Positions 1 to 6,741 are shown, counted from the first letter of the stretch. The stretch is DNA of 7,125 nt from an uncultured Porphyromonas sp. (GCA_945965245.1 CAMFNC010000043.1:1-7125), one strand, 5' to 3'. The notes: generated from the sequence alone by a model not told the origin. Made by a program: numbers and translations.

Positions 1-634
1 CTTGTGTTTCCCCGTTTTGTGTGGTATGAATCTGTATGCACAACAAAATACAAAGAATTTGACAGACGGAGAGAAAGCCTATATTTTGTCCAAATTCTGT
101 ACAGAGGTAAAGTATAACTATGTCTTCTATAATGATTTGACATTTGATTGGGACAGTTTATGTATGACAACACTTCCCTCGCTTTTAGCGACCCAATCTA
201 AAGATGAGTATGTTCGTGAGTTGCAGCGTTTGTGCACACAATTGGCGGATGGACACACGTATATATATGAGGATAACCCGGATAATAGTTTAGATTGGAT
301 AAGACCTTTTCCTTTTAAAACGAAACGAATAGACAATCACGTTTTTGTGACAACAGTCCTTAGTACAGATTTCCAAAAACAAGGCATTCAAACAGGATGC
401 GAAATTATCGAAATAGATGGGATGGATGTTTTTGGCATATGTTAATCACTATAAACGTCCTTATATCTCTTCATCCACCTCACAGTGGTTGGATTATTCT
501 CCCTATGCTGGATTTGAATTGACAAAAGATAAAGGTTCGAAAGTGTCTAAAATTACTTTCAAAAATCTGAGAGGAATGATTCGGATTTTTTTATTATAGT
601 TTATCGCCACGAAAAAACTTTTGTGCCAATTTGA
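1..634 (+). pseudogene. S41-type peptidase relic (5' end cut by window edge, frameshifted, catalytic half missing)
   Basis: The frame opens at the window edge inside a probable signal peptide: a hydrophobic stretch ends in NLYA-QQN, a plausible signal peptidase I site, so the product would be exported. A helical region follows (DGEKAYILSKF to LADGHTYIY) that resembles the N-terminal domain of C-terminal processing (S41) peptidases, where 'DGHT' is typical. A PDZ-like stretch comes next (GIQTGCEIIEIDG). The frame breaks at the T5 run 429-433, where one T fewer would read DVLAYVNHYKRP. It then continues one frame over to ITFKNLRG at about 572. Near the GG at 573-574 it appears to slip back to the first frame (NDSDFFIIVYRHEKTF), ending at TGA 632-634. 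The catalytic domain with its serine nucleophile is not found before ftsX. About 210 codons remain, roughly half or less of the usual length. The S41 assignment is by resemblance only. Genuine decay is likelier than sequencing error, because the missing C-terminus cannot be explained by indels. Confidence 0.6.
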
Positions 635-648
635 AGAATGTGTAATTG

Positions 649-679
649 TTGCAAACGATTGTGTAAATGATTATTTTTG
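649..679 (+). promoter_or_regulatory. Candidate Bacteroidota-type promoter for the ftsX cluster
   Basis: TATTTTTG at 672-679 matches the Bacteroides primary-sigma -7 consensus TAnnTTTG exactly. A TTG at 649-651 lies 20 nt upstream, a suitable spacing for the -33 TTTG element, although only part of that element is matched. Transcription would start near 685-688 and give a leader of about 75 nt before the ftsX ATG at 763. The 7-bp direct repeat TGTGTAA (639-645 and 660-666, 21 bp apart) brackets the -33 element and could bind a regulator. The region is AT-rich, so chance matches are possible. Its place directly upstream of a long co-directional gene run supports the call. Confidence 0.5.
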
Positions 680-687
680 CATGCAAA
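676..687. repeat. 12-bp perfect palindrome overlapping the -7 box
   Basis: TTTGCATGCAAA is perfectly self-complementary and shares its left four bases with the -7 element 672-679. Its position across the expected start of transcription is that of an operator for a dimeric repressor. It has no spacer, so it would not form a useful RNA hairpin. No regulator is encoded in the window, so the role is inference. Confidence 0.4.
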
Positions 688-690
688 TTA

Positions 691-743
691 GGGTATTTAT
701 GCTTTTATCGGAGCAACCTTTTTTCGATAGTCCTGAAATACCC
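691..743 (+). promoter_or_regulatory. Two-tier stem-loop in the predicted ftsX 5' leader
   Basis: The outer arms GGGTATTT (691-698) and AAATACCC (736-743) pair perfectly over 8 bp. Inside them, TATCG (706-710) pairs with CGATA (725-729), with a possible T705-G730 wobble. An internal loop of about 6 nt by 5 nt separates the tiers, and the apical loop is 14 nt (711-724). The structure would begin a few bases after the predicted transcript start and end 19 nt before the ftsX ATG. No run of T follows, so it is not an intrinsic terminator. It could stabilise the message, control translation or bind a protein. It matches no riboswitch class that I recognise. Confidence 0.45.
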
Positions 744-762
744 CCTCTAATCTATTATTAAG

Positions 763-1644
763 ATGACAAATCGAATGAAGCATCGGAGTGCTGCGTTTGT
801 ACATACCCGGATTCTAAGCATCGTCAGTATTACCGTGGCGTTGTTTATTTTGGGAGGTATAGCATTGGTAAACATAGCCGGCCGCGAGATAGAAAATCAA
901 GTAAAGGAGCAATTTACATTTACCATACTTTTGCCTGTGGGTCAGACGGATTCTGATGGAATAAGCCTTTCACAGGAAATAGCATCCAGACCTTATGTCA
1001 AAGCCGTAAAATTCATTTCGGCAACACAAGCTGCCATCGAATTGAGCAAGGAATTGGGCGAAAACCCTGTGGATGTATTGGGTTTCAATCCTCTGCAACC
1101 GATGTTGGAAGTGCATTTACACTCCGATTATATTTGTCAGGATAGCCTGAATGTTATCAAGAAAGATATGGGAGACTTGGATGCCGATGCCTCCATTAAT
1201 TACAGAAGTGATTTGCTCATGCAGGTGCAAAAGAATATGAGTGTATGGCAATTGATACTGTGGATTTAGGCAGCCACGATGCTGGTGGTGTGTTATCTGC
1301 AAATCAATAATACCACTCGCTTGGTCATTTACAGCAAACGTATGCAGATACGAACCTTGTCTTTGGTGGGTGCTACCCCCGGATTTATCCAACGCCCGAT
1401 TATATGGGGCGGGATTGTCAATGGTATCATTGGAGCTGTACTGGCCGTATCTCTTTTGGCAATAGGGGTATATATGGCAGAGCAATACTTAATACCGGAA
1501 ATTATGAAGTTTTTCCCATACCACTATTTGCTGATGGGAGCAGTCGCATTGGTTTTGGTGGGCATTGTTATTTCGTGGCTGACGTCTTGGCGTGCCACAC
1601 GCAAATGTATTCGCATGGATAGCGGACTGATTCACCTGATTTAA
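763..1644 (+). pseudogene. ftsX: Cell-division permease FtsX, interrupted by an in-frame TAG
   Basis: FtsX is the membrane subunit of the FtsEX ABC complex, which couples cytoplasmic ATP hydrolysis to cell-wall hydrolase activation at the division site. The frame has 293 codons, a normal FtsX length. TM1 is at about 17-39 and is followed by a periplasmic domain (about 41-160) containing KEQFTFTILLPVG. TM2 begins at about 162. A TAG at 1267-1269 (codon 169) interrupts TM2. The same frame then runs on without further damage through RLVIYSKRMQIRTLSLVGAT, two more membrane segments and the conserved end ...RKCIRMDSGLIHLI. The N-terminal piece alone (168 aa) lacks three of the four membrane spans. 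An ATG at 1279 could restart translation, but no clear ribosome binding site precedes it. The neighbours are the usual Bacteroidota ones, so the locus is orthologous ftsX. The change looks like a recent single-base substitution, possibly from TTG (Leu), or a sequencing error. Met5 (775) is an alternative start. FtsE is not in the window. Confidence 0.85.
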
Positions 1645-1667
1645 TCCAACAATTATTTTTTGACATT

Positions 1668-1910
1668 ATGTTATACGGAAAAAAGAACTATGTGCTGATG
1701 GCCTCATCTGTATTGTTGATTATAGTCGGCTTCATGCTCATGTCCGGCGGAGGCTCTGTCGATGGAGTGACTTATAATCCGGATATTTTCAGTCCACGCA
1801 GGGTGGTAATAGCCCCCATTGTTTGTGTGGCTGGTTTTGTGCTGATGATTTATGCCATTTTGGTAAACCCGAAGAAAAAGAGTAATACAAACAACGATAA
1901 TCCAGAGTAA
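1668..1910 (+). CDS. DUF3098 family small membrane protein
   Basis: This 80-aa protein matches the DUF3098 pattern common in Bacteroidota. It has a short cytoplasmic start with GKKNY, TM1 at about 8-25 ending in LMSGGG, and a loop with the family's typical YNPDIFSPRR (36-45). TM2 lies at about 46-66 (VVIAPIVCVAGFVLMIYAI), and a lysine/asparagine-rich tail follows. Its molecular function is unknown. It sits 23 nt after the ftsX frame, and its TAA overlaps the ATG of uppP by one base (TAATG), which points to co-translation with the next gene. The constant position between ftsX and uppP suggests a role in envelope biogenesis, but that rests on context only. Confidence 0.9.
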   Translation: MLYGKKNYVLMASSVLLIIVGFMLMSGGGSVDGVTYNPDIFSPRRVVIAPIVCVAGFVLMIYAILVNPKKKSNTNNDNPE

Positions 1911-2731
1911 TGACAATTATTCAAAGTATCATTTTGGCCATAGTGGAAGGCTTGACAGAATTTCTGCCGATTTCCTCCACCGGTCATATGATTTTGACGG
2001 AAGGTCTCTTGGGAATGCAAAGCACCGAATATCTGCGAGCTTTCACAGTGATGATACAGTTTGGTGCCATCCTGAGCGTGGTGGTGTTGTATTGGCGCAG
2101 ATTTTTTACTTTCGGCAAAGCATCCGAAGAGAACCATTCGTCCGGATTGACCGGTTGGAACCTATATTTGCTGTTAATCATCGGTCTGATACCTGCCATG
2201 GTGTTGGGTCTGCTGTTCGAAGATTACATAGATAAGCTGCTGAGTAGTATGTGGGTAACGGTGATTATGTTGGTTGTCGGTGGAGTATTCATGCTCTTTA
2301 TGGACAAACTTTTTATACCGGACTCTCCCTCCAAAGTCACTCCCCGAAAAGCCTTTATCGTGGGCATATTTCAGTGTATAGCCATGATACCGGGTGTTTC
2401 TCGTTCCATGGCTACCATCGTGGGCGGTATGCAGCAGAAGCTAACACGCAGACATGCTGCTGAATTCTCATTTTTTCTGGCCATTCCCACCATGCTGGGT
2501 GCCACGCTGCTCAAAGCCTACAAACTATACAAAGTGTTCGGGATACAAATTTTTGCAGACAACTGGTCCACGCTACTTTGTGGCAATGTGGTGGCATTCC
2601 TTGTGGCCATACTGGCCATACGCTTCTTTATCGAATACGTTACCCGCAAGGGCTTCAAAATGTTTGGATATTATCGGATTGTCGTGGGTGTTACATTCAT
2701 GATTTTATTGCTAACCAAAGTAATTGCTTGA
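1910..2731 (+). CDS. uppP: Undecaprenyl-diphosphate phosphatase (BacA/UppP family)
   Basis: UppP dephosphorylates undecaprenyl pyrophosphate to undecaprenyl phosphate, recycling the lipid carrier for peptidoglycan and other surface polymers. Raised dosage gives bacitracin resistance in other bacteria. The 273-aa protein is a normal family length. It carries both signature loops: EGLTEFLPISSTGH at 13-26, with E13, E17, S22, S23 and H26 matching the catalytic re-entrant loop, and PGVSRS at 161-166, with R165 in the place of the essential arginine of the E. coli protein. About seven or eight hydrophobic segments surround them. The start overlaps the DUF3098 stop (TAATG) and the stop overlaps the truB start (TGATG). 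All key residues are present, so the enzyme should be active. Confidence 0.97.
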   Translation: MTIIQSIILAIVEGLTEFLPISSTGHMILTEGLLGMQSTEYLRAFTVMIQFGAILSVVVLYWRRFFTFGKASEENHSSGLTGWNLYLLLIIGLIPAMVLGLLFEDYIDKLLSSMWVTVIMLVVGGVFMLFMDKLFIPDSPSKVTPRKAFIVGIFQCIAMIPGVSRSMATIVGGMQQKLTRRHAAEFSFFLAIPTMLGATLLKAYKLYKVFGIQIFADNWSTLLCGNVVAFLVAILAIRFFIEYVTRKGFKMFGYYRIVVGVTFMILLLTKVIA

Positions 2732-3471
2732 TGGCACAATATGATTTGCAGGCAGGAGCCATTTTGTGTTTCGATAAGCCGTATGGTTGGACGTCGTTTG
2801 ATTTGGTGAATAAATTTCGCTATCAGGCATGCAGACACATGGGTATCAAGAAACTCAAAGTGGGGCATGCCGGTACTTTGGACCCATTGGCTACCGGAGT
2901 GATGATTGTATGCACCGGACGGAGCACCAAACAAATAGAACAACTGCAAGCCGGCACGAAAGAATATCTTGCAGACTTATGCCTCGGTGCCACTACTCCT
3001 TCGTTTGATTTAGAGCATCCGATAGATGCCACATATCCTTACGAACACATTACGGAAGAGCAGGTACGGGAAGTTTTGATAAGCCGATTTATTGGGTGCA
3101 TAGAACAGATACCTCCTTCTTTTTCGGCCGTGAAAATGGATGGTAAGCGTTCTTACGAATTGGCACGCAAGGGTGAAGATGTAAAACTTAAGCCTAAGCA
3201 GCTTGTTATTAATGAGATAGAGTTGCTCAAATTCGATTTGCCGCACATCACATTGCGTGTGGTATGCAGTAAGGGTACTTACATCCGAGCTTTGGCGCGC
3301 GACATTGGTGAAGCATTAGGATCTGGTGCGCATCTGACGGCTTTGAAACGCACCAAAGTGGGAGCTTATACATTGCAGCATTGCCACTCTATGGAAGGAA
3401 TAGAACAATTTGTGTCAGAGCATGTTATGATTCCAGAAAAAGAAACGGATACAAATAACAAAACAAAATAG
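2731..3471 (+). CDS. truB: tRNA pseudouridine-55 synthase TruB
   Basis: TruB isomerises U55 in the T-loop of tRNAs to pseudouridine and also helps tRNA fold. In this 246-aa protein the first motif is FDKPYGWTSFD (14-24). The catalytic motif is GHAGTLDPLATG, with the nucleophile Asp51. Tyr79 lies in KEYLADL, PPSFSAVKMDGKRSYE is at 128-143, and SKGTYIRAL is at 180-188. The protein is shorter than E. coli TruB, consistent with a reduced or missing C-terminal PUA domain, and ends in a polar tail. The frame is open upstream to 2578, but the ATG at 2731 is preferred: it overlaps the uppP stop by one base, it places the first conserved motif at the usual distance, and the upstream extension only shadows uppP. 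The TAG stop lies one base before queA. Confidence 0.96.
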   Translation: MAQYDLQAGAILCFDKPYGWTSFDLVNKFRYQACRHMGIKKLKVGHAGTLDPLATGVMIVCTGRSTKQIEQLQAGTKEYLADLCLGATTPSFDLEHPIDATYPYEHITEEQVREVLISRFIGCIEQIPPSFSAVKMDGKRSYELARKGEDVKLKPKQLVINEIELLKFDLPHITLRVVCSKGTYIRALARDIGEALGSGAHLTALKRTKVGAYTLQHCHSMEGIEQFVSEHVMIPEKETDTNNKTK

Positions 3472-3472
3472 A

Positions 3473-4525
3473 ATGAAGTTATCACAGTTTAAGTTTGAAC
3501 TCCCCGACGAGAAAATAGCAACTCAGCCGGCGCATTTTCGTGATGAATCGCGTCTGATGTTTTTACACCGAAAAACGGGAGAAATAGAGCATCGTATATT
3601 CAAAGATATTTTGGATTATTTCGGCGAGGACGATACATTTGTCTTCAATAATACTCGTGTTTTCCCGGCAAGATTGTATGGCAATAAGGAGAAAACAAAT
3701 GCTCGGATAGAGGTGTTTTTGCTCCGCGAACTGAATGCAAGCCAAAAGCTGTGGGACGTTTTGGTGGACCCTGCTCGTAAAATTCGCATCGGAAACAAAC
3801 TCTATTTTGGCAAAGATGACTCGATGGTGGCAGAGGTGATAGACAATACCACTTCACGCGGTCGCACATTGCGATTCCTATTCGATGGTACGCATGAGGA
3901 ATTCAAACGCCAGCTCTTTGAACTGGGCGAAACACCCATCCCGCGTTATATGGGGCGTGAGGCAGTGGAAGATGATGCAGAGCGTTATCAAACGCTTTTT
4001 GCCGAAGTGGAAGGTGCTGTGGTAGCTCCTGCTGCCGGTTTGCACTTCAGCCGTGAACTGCTCAAACGCATCGAAATCCGTGATGTGCGCAAGGCATACC
4101 TTACGGTACACAATGGATTAGGCAATTATCGTGAAATAGAAGTGGAGGATTTGACCAAGCATAAGATGGATAGCGAAGAAATGTCTGTTCATGCCGATTG
4201 CTGTGAAACCGTAAACCGTTCGTTCGATTTTGGCAAACAGATTTGTGCCGTGGGCACATCCGTATTGCGTGCTTTGGAAACAGCCGCAAGTACCGATGGG
4301 CATCTTAAAGAATTCGACGGATGGACCAATCGTTTCATCTTCCCCCCATACGAATTCCATCTGCCCACCGCTTTGGTGAGCAATTTCCAGCATCCGTATT
4401 CCACTTTGCTAATGATGCAATGTGCCTTTGGCGGTTATGAAACCGTGATGGATGCTTATAAGACAGCACTCAAAGAGAATTATCGCTTTGGCAGCTATGG
4501 AGATGCCATGCTGATATTGGACTAA
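3473..4525 (+). CDS. queA: S-adenosylmethionine:tRNA ribosyltransferase-isomerase QueA
   Basis: QueA transfers and rearranges the ribosyl group of SAM onto 7-aminomethyl-7-deazaguanine at tRNA position 34, making epoxyqueuosine, the penultimate step to queuosine. The 350-aa length is normal. Conserved blocks are present in order: FELPDEKIATQPA near the start, FVFNNTRVFPARL (56-68), APAAGLHFS (185-193; the family's P-x-AGLHF block), TVHNGLGNYREIEVEDL, a KHKMDSE segment, and FRFGSYGDAML-like residues at the C-terminus (NYRFGSYGDAML, ending at residue 347). The start is one base after the truB stop. TruB and QueA together make this part of the cluster a tRNA-modification pair. No other queuosine genes are in the window. 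Confidence 0.97.
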   Translation: MKLSQFKFELPDEKIATQPAHFRDESRLMFLHRKTGEIEHRIFKDILDYFGEDDTFVFNNTRVFPARLYGNKEKTNARIEVFLLRELNASQKLWDVLVDPARKIRIGNKLYFGKDDSMVAEVIDNTTSRGRTLRFLFDGTHEEFKRQLFELGETPIPRYMGREAVEDDAERYQTLFAEVEGAVVAPAAGLHFSRELLKRIEIRDVRKAYLTVHNGLGNYREIEVEDLTKHKMDSEEMSVHADCCETVNRSFDFGKQICAVGTSVLRALETAASTDGHLKEFDGWTNRFIFPPYEFHLPTALVSNFQHPYSTLLMMQCAFGGYETVMDAYKTALKENYRFGSYGDAMLILD

Positions 4526-4542
4526 TTCGGACAAACCTCTGT

Positions 4543-5007
4543 ATGTTATTTTTAGGATTAGGCACTAACGCCGGAGAACGTAATACTGTTCTTCGGCGTT
4601 GTATTTCGCTTTTGAACGAAAGGGTAGGCTCTGTAAAGCTCGTTTCTTCTATCATGGAGTCGGAACCTTGGGGCTACGAAAGCTCTCATTTGTATTTGAA
4701 TGAGGTGGTAGGCCTGGAAACGACCCTTACGCCTCTGCAAGTGCTGGATCAAACCGAAGCCATCGAACGAGAACTCGGACGCACACAAAAGTCGCATAAT
4801 AGTGTGTATCAGGATAGAACCTTGGACATTGACTTACTTTTATGGGACGAACGAATTGTGGATACACCTCGATTAAAAGTTCCTCATCTGCTGATGCACG
4901 AACGTATTTTCGTTTTGAAACCTTTGGCCGAAATAGCACCGGACACTCGTCATCCTCTTTTTAATCTTACGGTTAGCCAAATGCTATCCCGCATATCCCA
5001 TTCTTAG
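4543..5007 (+). CDS. folK: 2-amino-4-hydroxy-6-hydroxymethyldihydropteridine pyrophosphokinase (HPPK)
   Basis: HPPK transfers pyrophosphate from ATP to 6-hydroxymethyl-7,8-dihydropterin, the step before dihydropteroate synthase in folate synthesis. The 154-aa protein begins with LGLGTNAGER, the usual N-terminal LGSN-like block. ESEPWGYES lies near residues 43-51. The signature YQDRTLDIDLLL carries D95 and D97, the pair that binds the two magnesium ions in HPPK. A P-H-L-L-M-H-E-R block follows, matching the PH..(M/R)..R region. It starts 17 nt after queA and its TAG ends one base before hflX. It appears complete, as a stand-alone FolK not fused to other folate enzymes. Confidence 0.96.
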   Translation: MLFLGLGTNAGERNTVLRRCISLLNERVGSVKLVSSIMESEPWGYESSHLYLNEVVGLETTLTPLQVLDQTEAIERELGRTQKSHNSVYQDRTLDIDLLLWDERIVDTPRLKVPHLLMHERIFVLKPLAEIAPDTRHPLFNLTVSQMLSRISHS

Positions 5008-5008
5008 T

Positions 5009-6235
5009 ATGAAGGAATTTATCATTACAGAAACAAAAACAGAAAAGGCTGTATTGGTGGGACTGATAACTCCGCAACAAAGCGAAGCTCAGGTCAATGA
5101 ATATCTGGATGAATTGGCTTTTTTGTCCGAAACAGCCGGGGTAGCACCTATGAAACGTTTTGTGCAGAAATTGGATATGCCCAATTCGGTCACTTTCGTT
5201 GGCAAGGGTAAGCTGGAGGAAATAGCCGCCTATGTAGAAGAAAACGAAATAGGTTTGGCTATTTTCGATGACGAGCTTAGTCCCAAGCAACTACGAAATA
5301 TCGAAATGGCTTTGAAAATCAAGATATTGGATAGAACGAGTCTGATTTTGGATATCTTTGCCGGCAGAGCACAGACTGCCAATGCCAAAACGCAGGTGGA
5401 GCTGGCACAATATCGTTATATGCTCCCCCGATTGACCCGATTGTGGACACACTTGGAACGCCAGCGAGGTGGAGTGGGGATGCGTGGACCCGGTGAAACT
5501 CAGTTAGAGACCGACCGACGTATCATTTTGAACAAAATCTCGCTACTCAAGCAAGAACTCAAAGAGATTGACAAACAAAAAAACGTGCAACGCAAAAACC
5601 GTGGCAAAATGGTGCGTGTAGCTCTGGTGGGTTATACCAATGTGGGCAAGAGCACGCTGATGAATTTATTGGCCAAGAGCGAAGTCTTTGCCGAAAACAA
5701 ACTGTTTGCCACACTTGATACCACTGTGCGCAAAGTGGTGGTGCATAATTTGCCATTCCTTCTGACTGATACGGTGGGATTTATCCGCAAGTTGCCCACA
5801 GAACTGATAGAGTCTTTCAAAAGCACATTGGACGAAGTGCGTGAGGCGGATTTATTGGTACATGTGGTGGATGTATCACATCCGAATTTCGAGGAGCAAA
5901 TCCGAGTGGTGGAAAACACATTGCACGAAATAACCGCCAGTGAGAATAAACCCAAATTGCTTATTTTCAATAAGATAGATTCGTTCAGCTTTGTACCCAG
6001 AGACCATGATGACCTTTCTCCCAAACAACGAGAAAATATCTCTGCCGAGGAATTGAAAGATACTTGGATGGCCAAAATGGGCGCAGACTGTCTGTTTATA
6101 TCTGCTAAAACCGGTGAAGGAATCCCCAAACTAAAACATTTGCTCTACGACCGAGCCAAAGAAATTCATATTCTCCGCTATCCGTATAACGACTTCTTGT
6201 TTCAGGATTACAACGATTTTACAGACGAAGAATAA
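5009..6235 (+). CDS. hflX: GTPase HflX
   Basis: HflX is a ribosome-binding GTPase that splits stalled or idle 70S ribosomes, notably after heat stress. The 408-aa protein has the HflX-specific N-terminal domain, including SVTFVGKGKLEEI. A coiled linker carries the family hallmark RGGVGMRGPGETQLETDRR (153-171). The G domain has all motifs: GYTNVGKS (G1, 208-215), DTVGF (G3, 254-258), NKID (G4, 321-324) and SAK (G5, 365-367). A short C-terminal tail follows and ends in acidic residues. The start is one base after the folK stop, so it is almost certainly co-transcribed. No key residue is missing. Confidence 0.97.
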   Translation: MKEFIITETKTEKAVLVGLITPQQSEAQVNEYLDELAFLSETAGVAPMKRFVQKLDMPNSVTFVGKGKLEEIAAYVEENEIGLAIFDDELSPKQLRNIEMALKIKILDRTSLILDIFAGRAQTANAKTQVELAQYRYMLPRLTRLWTHLERQRGGVGMRGPGETQLETDRRIILNKISLLKQELKEIDKQKNVQRKNRGKMVRVALVGYTNVGKSTLMNLLAKSEVFAENKLFATLDTTVRKVVVHNLPFLLTDTVGFIRKLPTELIESFKSTLDEVREADLLVHVVDVSHPNFEEQIRVVENTLHEITASENKPKLLIFNKIDSFSFVPRDHDDLSPKQRENISAEELKDTWMAKMGADCLFISAKTGEGIPKLKHLLYDRAKEIHILRYPYNDFLFQDYNDFTDEE

Positions 6236-6256
6236 CCTATTTTTATCACAATACTT

Positions 6257-6676
6257 ATGTCTCGCAAATTTATTCACTTCTTTATGGTTGCCATCGTGGG
6301 AGTGGGATTCGCATCCTGTAACTGTCTAGTTCAAAACAAAACAACACAAGGAAATCAAACCGCCATTATCCAATCCGATGTGACGGAATTTGAGAAAATC
6401 ATTCATCGTGAAGGTGTCCAATTAGTAGATGCTCGCACCTCCGAAGAATATCGGCAGGGAAACATTGCCGGAGCTTTGCTGATAGATGTGCGAAGCCAGG
6501 ATTTTGTGCAAATGGCCAAAGCAAAATTAAAACCCGGACAGCCTGTGGCAATTTATTGTCGTTCAGGTGTTCGAAGTATGCAGGCAGCCAACATATTGGT
6601 CGAAAACGGCCTTGCCAAGAAGATTTATAACTTGAAAGGCGGATATACAGCCTATAAAGCTGCTAAAGGACTGTAA
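6257..6676 (+). CDS. Rhodanese-domain lipoprotein
   Basis: The 139-aa product starts with a basic-hydrophobic signal sequence (residues 1-20) ending in the lipobox-like FASC. Cys21 is the likely lipidated residue, so the protein should be anchored in the envelope facing the periplasm or outer-membrane side. A single rhodanese domain follows: LVDARTSEEYRQGNIAGA at about 56-73, then the active-site loop CRSGVR with Cys101, and a final KGGYTAYKAAKGL block typical of the family. The six-residue loop fits a sulfurtransferase more than a Cdc25-type phosphatase. The substrate is unknown; periplasmic rhodaneses may act in thiol or sulfur transfer. It follows hflX by 21 nt and is probably the last gene of the cluster. 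No promoter of its own was seen. Confidence 0.92.
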   Translation: MSRKFIHFFMVAIVGVGFASCNCLVQNKTTQGNQTAIIQSDVTEFEKIIHREGVQLVDARTSEEYRQGNIAGALLIDVRSQDFVQMAKAKLKPGQPVAIYCRSGVRSMQAANILVENGLAKKIYNLKGGYTAYKAAKGL

Positions 6677-6723
6677 TTTCGGACATTCAATAGAAATAAT
6701 GTATACTTTTGTACTCCGAAATT
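6675..6723. repeat. 9-bp inverted repeat enclosing the yitT-family promoter
   Basis: AATTTCGGA (6675-6683) and TCCGAAATT (6715-6723) are perfect reverse complements separated by 31 bp. The left arm overlaps the TAA stop of the rhodanese gene. The spacer contains the candidate -7 box at 6704-6711, and the right arm falls at about the expected transcript start. In read-through RNA from the upstream cluster the arms could pair, whereas RNA started at the local promoter would lack the left arm. The loop is long and only A/T-mixed sequence follows, so a classical terminator is doubtful. An operator site is another possibility. Confidence 0.4.
6704..6711 (+). promoter_or_regulatory. Candidate -7 promoter box for the YitT-family gene
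   Basis: TACTTTTG matches the Bacteroides -7 consensus TAnnTTTG exactly and lies 30 nt before the ATG at 6742, so transcription would start around 6717-6720. No good -33 TTTG is visible at the expected distance; only TTTCGG (6677-6682) lies near, slightly too far upstream. The break in gene spacing after the rhodanese gene (65 nt) agrees with a new transcription unit. Confidence 0.5.
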
Positions 6724-6741
6724 TAAAATTGAAAAATCCAC

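Noticed and set aside
646..668. LacI-type operator suspected around GCAAACGATTG
   Set aside because: The two halves do not form a convincing palindrome and no LacI-family regulator is nearby.
600..761. Open frame without an early ATG between the peptidase relic and ftsX
   Set aside because: Its translation shows no peptidase motif, and the stretch carries the promoter and leader structure, so the lack of stops is probably chance.
1117..1485. 122-codon open frame on the minus strand across the ftsX amber codon
   Set aside because: The + strand shows clear FtsX sequence on both sides of the TAG, and the antisense translation resembles nothing.
1654..1662. TATTTTTTG upstream of the DUF3098 gene
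   Set aside because: It has one T too many for the TAnnTTTG spacing and lies almost on the start codon, so a promoter is unlikely.
2578..2730. Upstream extension of the truB frame
   Set aside because: It would overlap the conserved end of uppP by 51 codons; the ATG at 2731 gives the normal TruB N-terminus and a TGATG coupling site.
5353..5360. TATCTTTG, a match to the -7 consensus inside hflX
   Set aside because: It encodes conserved hflX residues, has no -33 element at the right distance and no gene start downstream.
5632..6129. 165-codon open frame on the minus strand
   Set aside because: It lies wholly antisense to the conserved GTPase domain of hflX and its translation shows no recognisable domain; the openness follows from hflX codon usage.
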